Virus record (IMG/VR): IMGVR_UViG_3300034073_001941 | Coordinates: 1-42,778 of that record | Reading direction: 5' to 3' (one strand) | Source of the DNA: a virus | Length of the DNA stretch: 42,778 bases | Shown here: one piece after another, positions 23,481 through 29,929 of the stretch | Layout: each line of letters opens with the position of its first letter | Numbering within the stretch: position 1 is the stretch's first letter | Made by a program: the position numbers and the translations under genes | Notes under the pieces: generated by a model | The model's database searches: none | What the model was told of the DNA's origin: nothing | The model's input: the letters and a program-made list of their open reading frames with translations, nothing else

Positions 23481-23511
23481 ACGTTCGATGTGACGTTCGA
23501 TGTGACGTTCG
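23481..23511 (-). promoter_or_regulatory. Left operator-like tandem repeats (2.6 copies of 12 bp)
   Basis: ACGTTCGATGTG occurs at 23481-23492 and 23493-23504, and ACGTTCG follows at 23505-23511. Read on the minus strand the unit is GAACGTCACATC. It lies in the leader of the repressor mRNA, downstream of the leftward promoter. The same core in opposite orientation occurs at 23621-23647, so both sets probably bind one protein. Confidence 0.65.
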
Positions 23512-23548
23512 TTTCAACTCATCCCGGCGGACATTCCCGCCGCCTTAA

Positions 23549-23577
23549 ATGGTAGCGCAACATTCTGCGGGCGTCAA
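23549..23577 (-). promoter_or_regulatory. Leftward promoter for repressor-lipoprotein-integrase
   Basis: On the minus strand TTGACG (23577-23572), a 17-base spacer and TACCAT (23554-23549) match the sigma-70 pattern. A start near 23542 gives a leader of about 80 bases that contains the left repeat set, allowing autoregulation by the repressor. Confidence 0.62.
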
Positions 23578-23620
23578 TAGGCGGATTCGCAAGTCTTTGA
23601 AGTAGGCGGTTTTGCGTCGC

Positions 23621-23647
23621 CAAACGTCATCAAACGTCATCAAACGT
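23621..23647 (+). promoter_or_regulatory. Right operator-like tandem repeats (2.7 copies of 10 bp)
   Basis: CAAACGTCAT at 23621-23630 and 23631-23640 is followed by CAAACGT at 23641-23647. The 10-base period places successive copies on one face of the helix. The array ends 11 bases before the -35 box of the rightward promoter. The unit shares AACGTCA with the left set but runs in the other direction. Confidence 0.68.
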
Positions 23648-23658
23648 AAAAAAACCTA

Positions 23659-23687
23659 TTGACAAGGCGCAACATTTCCGCTACATT
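23659..23687 (+). promoter_or_regulatory. Rightward early promoter
   Basis: TTGACA (23659-23664), 17 bases, then TACATT (23682-23687): a strong sigma-70 promoter. The predicted start near 23694 gives a leader of about 34 bases with AGAGGGAG before the ATG at 23728. It should drive the early genes and is adjacent to the right repeat array. Confidence 0.72.
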
Positions 23688-23727
23688 GTGCTCATCGGCC
23701 GCAGGGAGGCCGGTCAGAGGGAGACCG

Positions 23728-23919
23728 ATGGAAGACACGATAGAGCTTTTGACGGCGGACGATTTATGTACGCGCATAAAATGCACGCCGAGACAGCTTA
23801 AGGCGCTACGGGCCAAGGGGTTGCCAACCATCCAAGTGGGCACGCGGTTTATCCGGTTCCGCTGGGCAGAGGTTTGCGAATGGCTTCGGGATAACGAAAA
23901 TGTATCTGACGCCGAGTAA
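23728..23919 (+). CDS. Small HTH protein (Cro- or excisionase-like)
   Basis: A 63-residue protein with a MerR/HTH_17-type winged-helix pattern: LLTADDLCTRIKCTPRQL, then KGLPTIQVGTRFIRFRWAEVCEWL. This layout (sensor helix, turn, wing with a basic Arg, closing Trp helix) is common in phage excisionases and early regulators. AGAGGGAG precedes the ATG. As first gene of the rightward operon it is in the Cro position. It overlaps the next HTH gene by 20 bases. Confidence 0.68.
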   Translation: MEDTIELLTADDLCTRIKCTPRQLKALRAKGLPTIQVGTRFIRFRWAEVCEWLRDNENVSDAE

Positions 23920-24127
23920 GGCCGCAAAGTTTCTCGGCATAAGTACCGCAACACTTGACATAATGCTGCAGACCCGACCGGTTGCAGGCGCTGTGTTTGT
24001 CACGATGGGCGGTCAGCGTCGGATTAACGCCGAACTGCTCGCGGAAAAGTGGTCTGTAGCCGAGTCGGTTCCGCAACAGACGACCGCGCGAGACGCGTTC
24101 GTGACGGCCTTGAACACCCGGCGATAG
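23900..24127 (+). CDS. Second small HTH protein (excisionase-like)
   Basis: A 75-residue protein starting MYLTPSKAAKFLGISTATLDIM, an HTH_17/MerR-like N-terminus, followed by FVTMGGQRRINAELLAEKW, a wing and second helix. It is related in layout but not clearly in sequence to its neighbour. One of the two may be the excisionase and the other a Cro-like regulator; which is which cannot be told from sequence. Confidence 0.62.
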   Translation: MYLTPSKAAKFLGISTATLDIMLQTRPVAGAVFVTMGGQRRINAELLAEKWSVAESVPQQTTARDAFVTALNTRR

Positions 24128-24136
24128 CCTCCCCAA

Positions 24137-24178
24137 CGGGGCGGCGGGATACCCCGATACGACGCGCCCGCCGCCCCG
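24137..24178 (+). other. Long GC-rich hairpin after the HTH genes
   Basis: CGGGGCGGCGGG and CCCGCCGCCCCG form a perfect 12-bp stem with an 18-base loop, 10 bases after the stop at 24127. It is followed by CCCCAAAAATTG, not a U-run. It may punctuate early transcription or protect the upstream mRNA. Confidence 0.6.
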
Positions 24179-24390
24179 CCCCAAAAATTGAATCAGGTTT
24201 TGCAGTCCGGCGTGGAAGGACACGCGGCGTAGAGACACGGTTGAGCGCAAGCGAAACGAGGTCGGGAGTATCGCGCCTTAGTGCCAGCGATACGTAACCT
24301 TGGGAACCCGTGCGCGCCCCCATGGCCAGGGAGCCGGTTTCGAGTCCGGCGGCTGCAAAGTTTTTCGCTCATTAAAGAAAACGCCCGATT

Positions 24391-24419
24391 CCTTTAACGG
24401 GACACGGCGGCGTTAAAGG
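24391..24419 (+). other. Perfect 9-bp hairpin adjoining a direct repeat
   Basis: CCTTTAACG and CGTTAAAGG pair perfectly across an 11-base loop. The right arm is immediately followed by the second copy of AAATTGAATCAG. There is no U-run. The stem is not GC-rich, unlike the other hairpins here, and could also be a protein-binding site. Confidence 0.5.
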
Positions 24420-24570
24420 AAATTGAATCAGACCCACCTTCGCGCTCCTGTCGAGCGCGTTGGAATAAGCAGGCCGACGCGCTTTCACACGGCGCGAAGG
24501 CAACCGTCAATCGAACGCCGACAACTTAACGCATAAAAGGCGGCGGCTGATTGACGCAGAGAAGAACGAA

Positions 24571-24595
24571 GCCCGGCGGCCTGTCGCCGCCGGGC
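24571..24595 (+). other. GC-rich hairpin before the 24624 gene
   Basis: GCCCGGCGGC and GCCGCCGGGC form a perfect 10-bp stem with a 5-base loop, ending 28 bases before the next ATG. It is followed by GCTTAAAGGGG rather than a U-run. It belongs to the GGCGG-stem hairpin set. Confidence 0.62.
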
Positions 24596-24623
24596 GCTTA
24601 AAGGGGAAACAGGGAGAGTTAAT

Positions 24624-24938
24624 ATGTACTGCACGCTCCAGACCGCCACAGGCTCAATACGCCGTCGGGTTCGCGGCTACCGCGAGATGGCAATGCAGTT
24701 GATTCAAGCGCACGCCGAGGCCGAACTGATTGCGCCGACCGGGGTGCGCTATTTCCTACAGGGCAATAGCCTCATGGCCGCGTCGCCGGGGGTTTTCTTC
24801 CGCCCCGTGCTGACGTTCAACGATTCGGAGCGCCGTGTGTTTGCTCGCGTCTGTGAGCACTACGACGACACGCCGGAGATTCAGCGCCGCATCTCCACTT
24901 ACGAAGCCAAGCGCATCGCTGGCACTTGGGCGCACTGA
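24624..24938 (+). CDS. Hypothetical protein, 104 aa
   Basis: A 104-residue protein with an AGGGAGA ribosome site. It is Arg/Ala-rich with two helical stretches (REMAMQLIQAHAEAELIA and DDTPEIQRRISTYEAKRI) and no recognised motif. It heads the recombination gene run behind a 0.5 kb structured leader, so its expression may be controlled there. Confidence 0.65.
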   Translation: MYCTLQTATGSIRRRVRGYREMAMQLIQAHAEAELIAPTGVRYFLQGNSLMAASPGVFFRPVLTFNDSERRVFARVCEHYDDTPEIQRRISTYEAKRIAGTWAH

Positions 24939-24939
24939 G

Positions 24940-25251
24940 ATGCCGTATATCTCGGACGAACAACTCAACTGTCTCAAGGACGCCGCCGAGACCGGGCTTA
25001 TGTACGCCCGATGGGCCGAGCGGTCCGGCGTACACCCGCACACAGACGCGACCGGCAAGCTACAGTCTATCCCGCGCGTTGCGGTGCTCCAGCATATCAA
25101 ACGCATCGAGGACGCCATCGGCGAGGTCGAGTACGGCGGTCGCATGCAGTGGCTTTCGGTTCGGCTTGCGCGCAACCAAGAGTTGACGCCGGCGGAAAAG
25201 CGCGAGCTTGCAAGCCTTGTGTCGGGAGGCCGCGCGTATGCCTCCGCGTAA
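24940..25251 (+). CDS. Hypothetical protein, 103 aa
   Basis: A 103-residue helical, charged protein beginning one base after the previous stop. SIPRVAVLQHIKRIEDAIGEVE forms a likely amphipathic helix, and LTPAEKRELASLVSGGRAY ends the chain. No family recognised. It overlaps the Sak4-like ATPase gene by 14 bases, suggesting a linked role in recombination or replication. Confidence 0.65.
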   Translation: MPYISDEQLNCLKDAAETGLMYARWAERSGVHPHTDATGKLQSIPRVAVLQHIKRIEDAIGEVEYGGRMQWLSVRLARNQELTPAEKRELASLVSGGRAYASA

Positions 25252-26056
25252 CGCTGTCGCGGCACCTATGCCGGTTCGCCAGGCAGGCCCGTCTATCCAG
25301 CGCATCGTCCGCAGCAAAGCCGGTAAGCGGTTCGTCATCTATGGCGTGCCCGGCGTCGGCAAGACCAGCCTTGTGGCGGGGGCTGATAACGCATTGATTA
25401 TCAGCGTCGGCAACGAGACGGGCTACCAGACGCTGGTTGACTCTGGGCTTGCCGCTGAGCGCGACTATGCGCACATCGAATCGTGGGCCGATTTCGACGC
25501 CTTGTTGCGCGCGCTAATCGATAGCGACCACGTCTACCAATGCGTTGCTATCGACGCTCTGACCGGCCTGGGGCTTATGTCCGAAGACCATGCGGAGGCG
25601 ATGAAATCGCCGGGCGAAAACTTCTGGCACAAGCTTGACTCTATGTGGATTGACGCGCTCGGCCATCTCGACGCCATACGCGAGCGCGGAACGCATGTCG
25701 TGTTCCTTGCGCACGCCGGGCTTGAACTTTTTAAGAATCCGCTTGGCGACGACTACCACGGCTATCAGGTGGCGTGCATGCGCCGCGCTTGGCCGATGGT
25801 CGAAAAGTGGGCTGACGCGATTCTTTTTTACACGTTCCAAATCGAGGTTAAGAACGAGGGCGCGTCATCGTCGAAGGCGCGCAAGGGCATCGGCGGCAAG
25901 ACGCGGGTGCTTCGCTGCTCGAATCATGCGGCATGGACGGCAAAGCAACGCCTTGGGCTTGCGGACGAATTGATTGTTCCGTCTGAGCCGTCGGGCGTTT
26001 GGGATTGGTTGATGGCACATATTTCGGCGGGAGCCGGGAAGGACTTGGTTGGATGA
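25238..26056 (+). CDS. RecA-fold ATPase, Sak4-like recombination protein
   Basis: A 272-residue P-loop protein. Walker A is GVPGVGKTS at residues 36-44 and the Walker B acid is D106 in CVAIDALTG. The layout (short N-terminus, RKFVIYGVPGVGKT-like start, then ENFWHKLDSMWIDALGHL and FLAHAGLE) fits the Sak4/RecA-like ATPases that promote single-strand annealing in phages. The ATG at 25238 has GGGAGG at 25224-25229. Its direct partner downstream is an SSB-like protein with an acidic tail, the usual pairing for Sak4. Confidence 0.78.
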   Translation: MPPRNAVAAPMPVRQAGPSIQRIVRSKAGKRFVIYGVPGVGKTSLVAGADNALIISVGNETGYQTLVDSGLAAERDYAHIESWADFDALLRALIDSDHVYQCVAIDALTGLGLMSEDHAEAMKSPGENFWHKLDSMWIDALGHLDAIRERGTHVVFLAHAGLELFKNPLGDDYHGYQVACMRRAWPMVEKWADAILFYTFQIEVKNEGASSSKARKGIGGKTRVLRCSNHAAWTAKQRLGLADELIVPSEPSGVWDWLMAHISAGAGKDLVG

Positions 26057-26583
26057 TGCAAGCTGGCATGTACTGGATGGAAGACCCGAAGTTTTACAAG
26101 GGCACGTCACAAAACGGCAAAGCGTATTTCTGCCTCGAAGGCGCAATCACGCATCGCTACGAAGGCGGGCAGCCGTATCCGCTGGACGCGCCACAGCAGC
26201 GCACGATTTTTTTCTACATCAGCACCGACAAAAGCATCGAAATCAGCGAGGCGAAGCTGGTCGGCCGATGCGGCTGGAACATGAGCGTGGACGCGCCCGC
26301 GTTCAAGTGGACCGGCAAAGATGGCGGGCTTGAGGTCGAGTGCCGCATTGAAAGCTACGAGGGCAAAGCTGTCGAGCGGTGGGACATCGCCGGGTCGGGG
26401 GCGTCCTACGAGCACAAGTGCGCCGACGACGCGAAGCACCGCGAAGTGCTTAACCGATGGCTCGCCAAGTCCGGCAAGCCCGCCGCGGCTACGCCCCCGC
26501 CGTCGCGCGGTCCAGTGCCGGTATCGGCGCCGATGCGGCAGCGCGAGCCTGGCGACGAGGGCGATGGGGATTTGGCGTTTTAG
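26053..26583 (+). CDS. Single-stranded DNA-binding-like protein with SSB-type tail
   Basis: A 176-residue protein. The first 125 residues are strand-rich with aromatic residues (KAYFCLEGAITHRYEGG, RTIFFYISTDKS), compatible with an OB-type fold. A Pro/Ala/Arg linker follows. The chain ends DEGDGDLAF, an acidic tip with terminal Phe like the protein-interaction tail of bacterial SSB. ATGA overlap with the Sak4-like gene supports a joint role. The OB-fold itself is inferred, not proven. Confidence 0.65.
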   Translation: MMQAGMYWMEDPKFYKGTSQNGKAYFCLEGAITHRYEGGQPYPLDAPQQRTIFFYISTDKSIEISEAKLVGRCGWNMSVDAPAFKWTGKDGGLEVECRIESYEGKAVERWDIAGSGASYEHKCADDAKHREVLNRWLAKSGKPAAATPPPSRGPVPVSAPMRQREPGDEGDGDLAF

Positions 26584-26590
26584 GTTTTCG

Positions 26591-26647
26591 GGCCAGGCGC
26601 GGCGCGGCGTGGCGCGGCGAGGCAAGCCGGGGCATGGCGAGGCATGG
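26591..26647 (+). repeat. Tandem 10-bp GGC-rich repeat array
   Basis: Starting at 26591 the sequence runs in 10-base units of the form GGCNNGGCGN: five full copies (26591-26640) and a 7-base partial. Two central copies differ at one base only. The array fills the gap between the SSB-like and Rad50-like genes and ends 33 bases before the chosen ATG. G-richness on the coding strand is strong. Confidence 0.7.
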
Positions 26648-26679
26648 ATGAACACACAGATACACAAGGGAGACACCGC

Positions 26680-28545
26680 ATGCGCATTACAAGACTCCAA
26701 ATAAAAAACTTCCGGCGCATCGAATCGCTCGACCTCGAAACGCCCGCCGCCGTCGCGGTGTTCGGCATGAACGGCGCGGGCAAGTCTTCCATCCGCATGG
26801 CGCTCCACATGGCGCTGTACGGCCGGTGCGCCGTGACTGACCGCCGGGGCGCGGGAGCGGCGGAGCTTATCGGCGACCATGGTAACTACGCTCACATTCA
26901 GGTCGAGACGGACAATCACGTTATCGACATGACCATCGCGAAAGGCAAAACCGAATGGACCTGTGTGGAACGCAGCACCGGCGAGATTATCCGCGACCGT
27001 TCTACGTTCTGGACTTCATACGGTATCGAGCCAGAGCACGCGATGATAGCAGGCATGCCCGAGGACTATCTGCTATCGAAGAGTTTGGGCGATGCGTTGG
27101 CCAGTTTCCTCGGCGGAGTCGTCGAGGCTACCGAACTGGAACGCTGTATCGGCGAATCGTTTTTCAATCAGCTTCGCGCATTCTGTGACACGCACAGCCT
27201 GGACTGGACGACCGTCGAAGGGCTTGAGGCTGTAGGCAAGAAAGCCTACGAACTGAGGACCAACGTCGGGCGGCTCATCAAGGAAGCTGAGCATGAGAAA
27301 AACGCCATTGGGTTTCAGGTCGCGCCGAAAACCGTAGACGGCCGCGAGCTTGGCGTCAAGGACGAGGCTAAGGTCCAGGCGCAGATTGACGCTCTTCGCC
27401 ATCGGCGCGAGGCGCTTATTAGCGAGCGTGGCGCGGCGGGGAACTTTGACCCGACGATTGACCGCGACGCGATACAAGCCGAAATCAACACGATTAACGA
27501 GCGTGTGCAATCGCTGGAACATCAACGCATCAAGATCGCCGAACATCTCGGCAAGGCCGCGATAACCGAATCGCTGGCGGCGCGCAATCACGAGCTTGCC
27601 GTTGCCGATGGCGAGAAGACGCAGCGGGCGCTACAGGACGCCGTGCGGGTTTATGACGCTATGCGCAAGCTGGACACATGCCCAACGTGCCTCCAGAAAA
27701 TTACGGCATCGGTGCGGTCCAAGGCTGTCGAAATACTCGAAGCCGCCGTGGCCGAAGCGCGGGCCGCAGACGAGCCGCATTCGCAGCGGGCGCTCGCGCT
27801 CGACGACGAAGCCCAGGAGGCGCGGCGAATCGCCGACGGTTACCGCAAGCAGGAGTCAGAAATTAAGGCCCGGCTTTCTGACGCGCGCGCCCGTCAGTCG
27901 GAATTGTCGGCGACGCTCCGGGGCTTGCCGTTGGTCGCGCCTCGGGCCGTGCATGTTATTGACGCCGACATAGCGCAGGTCGATTACCACCTGAAGCGCG
28001 GGCTTGAATTGCAGGAGAAGCTAAAACGTTATTGCGACGCCGAGGCGGTTGCATCGCTTATCGACGGCTACAACGATGACCATTTCGAGCTTTCAAACTA
28101 CGTCAAGTGGTTTAAGGACGGCGAGAAAATCAAGGAGCTTGTGTCGGGCGGGCTGATTGATTTCGAGCATGCGTGCAACGCCGCGCTACGGGCTTTCGAC
28201 AGAACTTTATCTGTCGAGGTGGATGGGAAAAGCGTCGAGATTTACTTGAACGGCATACCGGCTCGGCAATGCTCGCGTGGCGAGCGCGCTATCGCGTGCT
28301 ACGCCATAGCCAAGGCATTCGCGGCGTCCGGCGCTCCGATACTGCTTGACGACCTGAACGACCTTGACGCCGAAAACCGGCGCAAGATGCTCAAAGATAT
28401 TCGCAGAGACGCATGCACCTGGGTGTTCTCGGCGTGGCAGACGCCGGGCGCCGTGACTCACGAAGTGGCTTATGCGCTTGACCCGTGCGTTGTAGTTTGG
28501 ATGGAGCAGGGCAAGGCGGTGCCGGTGGGGATGATGGTGTCATGA
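26680..28545 (+). CDS. Rad50/SbcC-like SMC-family ATPase
   Basis: A 621-residue protein of SMC type. The N-terminal half has Walker A GMNGAGKSS (29-37). A coiled-coil arm of about 200 residues is interrupted by the zinc-hook CPTC (C334, C337). The C-terminal half has the signature CSRGER (531-536) and Walker B ILLDDLND (554-561). The length is close to half of SbcC, as in other phage versions such as T4 gp46. Its usual nuclease partner (SbcD/gp47) is not next to it. The ATG at 26680, behind AAGGGAGA, is preferred to 26644 because MRITRLQIKNF is the family start. Confidence 0.85.
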   Translation: MRITRLQIKNFRRIESLDLETPAAVAVFGMNGAGKSSIRMALHMALYGRCAVTDRRGAGAAELIGDHGNYAHIQVETDNHVIDMTIAKGKTEWTCVERSTGEIIRDRSTFWTSYGIEPEHAMIAGMPEDYLLSKSLGDALASFLGGVVEATELERCIGESFFNQLRAFCDTHSLDWTTVEGLEAVGKKAYELRTNVGRLIKEAEHEKNAIGFQVAPKTVDGRELGVKDEAKVQAQIDALRHRREALISERGAAGNFDPTIDRDAIQAEINTINERVQSLEHQRIKIAEHLGKAAITESLAARNHELAVADGEKTQRALQDAVRVYDAMRKLDTCPTCLQKITASVRSKAVEILEAAVAEARAADEPHSQRALALDDEAQEARRIADGYRKQESEIKARLSDARARQSELSATLRGLPLVAPRAVHVIDADIAQVDYHLKRGLELQEKLKRYCDAEAVASLIDGYNDDHFELSNYVKWFKDGEKIKELVSGGLIDFEHACNAALRAFDRTLSVEVDGKSVEIYLNGIPARQCSRGERAIACYAIAKAFAASGAPILLDDLNDLDAENRRKMLKDIRRDACTWVFSAWQTPGAVTHEVAYALDPCVVVWMEQGKAVPVGMMVS

Positions 28546-28760
28546 GTGACCCCGTAACCCGCCCCGCACACTACGTCGACGGCCGCAAGTACGAGCCGCG
28601 CCTGGTTATTCAGGACTGGAATCTGTGCTGGGAGCTGGGCGACGCGGTGAAGTACATCGCTCGCGCCGGGCGAAAGGACGACGAGGCGCAGGATATTCGC
28701 AAGGCGATTACATACTTGCAGTTTCGGCTGGAACGGATTGAGCAGGAGCGCGGTAAGTGA
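28542..28760 (+). CDS. DUF3310 family protein
   Basis: A 72-residue protein matching the DUF3310 pattern: RPAHYVDG...VIQDWNL...WELGDAVKYIARAGRKDD...DIRKAITYLQFRLE. The family is common in phage replication regions and is often annotated as nucleotide-kinase-like without evidence of activity. It overlaps its neighbours by ATGA on one side and GTGA on the other. Confidence 0.85.
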   Translation: MSDPVTRPAHYVDGRKYEPRLVIQDWNLCWELGDAVKYIARAGRKDDEAQDIRKAITYLQFRLERIEQERGK

Positions 28761-29929
28761 GCGTGACATTGCTCCACGGCGACTGCCTCGAAATGATGCG
28801 CACGCTTGACGCGAACAGCGTGGACGCCGTAGTGACGGACCCGCCGTATGGCTTGAGCTTCATGGGCAAACGGTGGGACTACGACGTGCCCGCTGTGGAC
28901 GTGTGGGCAGAGGCGTTGCGCGTGTTGAAGCCCGGCGGGCATCTGTTGTCGTTTTTCGGTTCGCGGACGTATCACCGTGGCGTGTGCCGGATTGAGGACG
29001 CGGGGTTTGAGATACGGGATTGCATTATGTGGATTTATGGCTCGGGGTTCCCGAAATCGTTGGACGTGAGCAAGGCGATTGATAAGGCTGCGGGGGCGGA
29101 GCGGGAGACAGGCACGCCTGGACCATATTTTAATTTGCGAGGCGCTTCGGATGATAGCCCGTGTTTCGGCAAAGGCATTCGCTCAAAGTCGACGGCCCTA
29201 ATCACCGCCCCCGCCACTCCCGCCGCCCGCCAATGGCAAGGCTGGGGCACCGCCCTTAAACCAGCACACGAGCCTATCGTAGTCGCTCGCAAGCCGCTGG
29301 ACGGCACGGTTGCGGCGAACGTGCTGAAGTGGGGATGCGGCGGGTTGAATGTGGATGGGGGGCGGGTGGGGACGGATGCGGGTTGGTCATACCCGAATGG
29401 TCGAAATGGCAGCGGATGGCATGGACGAGAAAGCCTTGAGGCCAACCTGACAGAACCGATGAAGGCTACCGCAGGCCGGTTCCCCGCCAACGTAATCCAC
29501 GACGGCAGCGAGGACGTCACGCGGGGCATGGGCGATACAGCGAGGTATTTTTATTGCGCAAAAGCAAGCAAACGCGACCGGGACGAGGGGTGCGAAGGGA
29601 TAGCGTTAAAACGTACGGCTAAACACGGCGGCGCGGATAATGACAGAGAAGACCTTGACCCAGTTTCAGAACGGTTTAGGACTTCGCCATCCCGCAACCA
29701 CCATCCCACCGTCAAGCCCACCGACCTCATGCGCTACCTGTGCCGCCTCGTCACCCCGCCCAACGGCATCATCCTCGACCCGTTCATGGGCAGCGGCACA
29801 ACCGGCAAAGCCGCCGTGTTGGAAGGCTTCCAGTTTATCGGAATTGAGCGCGAGGCGGAATACCTTGAAATAGCCAAGGCGCGCATCGAGCACGCCGCAT
29901 CGCATCGGCAGACCGAGCTCGCGCTATGA
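28757..29929 (+). CDS. DNA methyltransferase (N6-adenine/N4-cytosine, DPPY type)
   Basis: A 390-residue SAM-dependent enzyme. The catalytic motif DPPY is near the N-terminus (residues 28-31) and the SAM-binding motif LDPFMGSGTTGKA near the C-terminus, i.e. beta-class order. A Gly/Trp-rich insertion at about residues 110-290 is the probable target recognition region. It starts with GTG. No restriction endonuclease is adjacent, so it is an orphan, probably protecting phage DNA from host restriction. Confidence 0.9.
   Translation: MSVTLLHGDCLEMMRTLDANSVDAVVTDPPYGLSFMGKRWDYDVPAVDVWAEALRVLKPGGHLLSFFGSRTYHRGVCRIEDAGFEIRDCIMWIYGSGFPKSLDVSKAIDKAAGAERETGTPGPYFNLRGASDDSPCFGKGIRSKSTALITAPATPAARQWQGWGTALKPAHEPIVVARKPLDGTVAANVLKWGCGGLNVDGGRVGTDAGWSYPNGRNGSGWHGRESLEANLTEPMKATAGRFPANVIHDGSEDVTRGMGDTARYFYCAKASKRDRDEGCEGIALKRTAKHGGADNDREDLDPVSERFRTSPSRNHHPTVKPTDLMRYLCRLVTPPNGIILDPFMGSGTTGKAAVLEGFQFIGIEREAEYLEIAKARIEHAASHRQTELAL

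Larger units (their letters stand above)
24179..24623 (+). other. 445-bp non-coding gap with structure and a direct repeat
   Basis: No convincing gene is seen. The gap holds a 12-bp direct repeat AAATTGAATCAG at 24185-24196 and 24420-24431, a GTATCGC/GCGATAC hairpin around 24272-24297, a perfect 9-bp hairpin CCTTTAACG/CGTTAAAGG at 24391-24419 that abuts the second repeat copy, and a GC-rich hairpin at 24571-24595. A tRNA-like T-arm (GCCGGTTTCGAGTCCGGC) near 24335-24352 lacks the rest of a tRNA. The density of structure suggests a regulatory RNA, antitermination leader or packaged-recombination site; the role is unknown. Confidence 0.5.

Noticed and set aside
23461-23517. N-terminal extension of the repressor starting at 23517
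   Set aside because: It would translate the tandem operator repeats into a repetitive Arg-Thr-Ser-His stretch, and a better ribosome site serves the ATG at 23460.
24024-24323. Minus-strand 99-codon frame over the HTH/non-coding region
   Set aside because: Arg/Ser/Thr-rich, no ribosome site or motif, and it crosses the strong hairpin at 24137-24178.
24325-24360. tRNA-like T-arm GCCGGTTTCGAGTCCGGC
   Set aside because: The loop is 8 rather than 7 bases, and no matching acceptor, D-arm or anticodon arm is found upstream, so it is not called as a tRNA.
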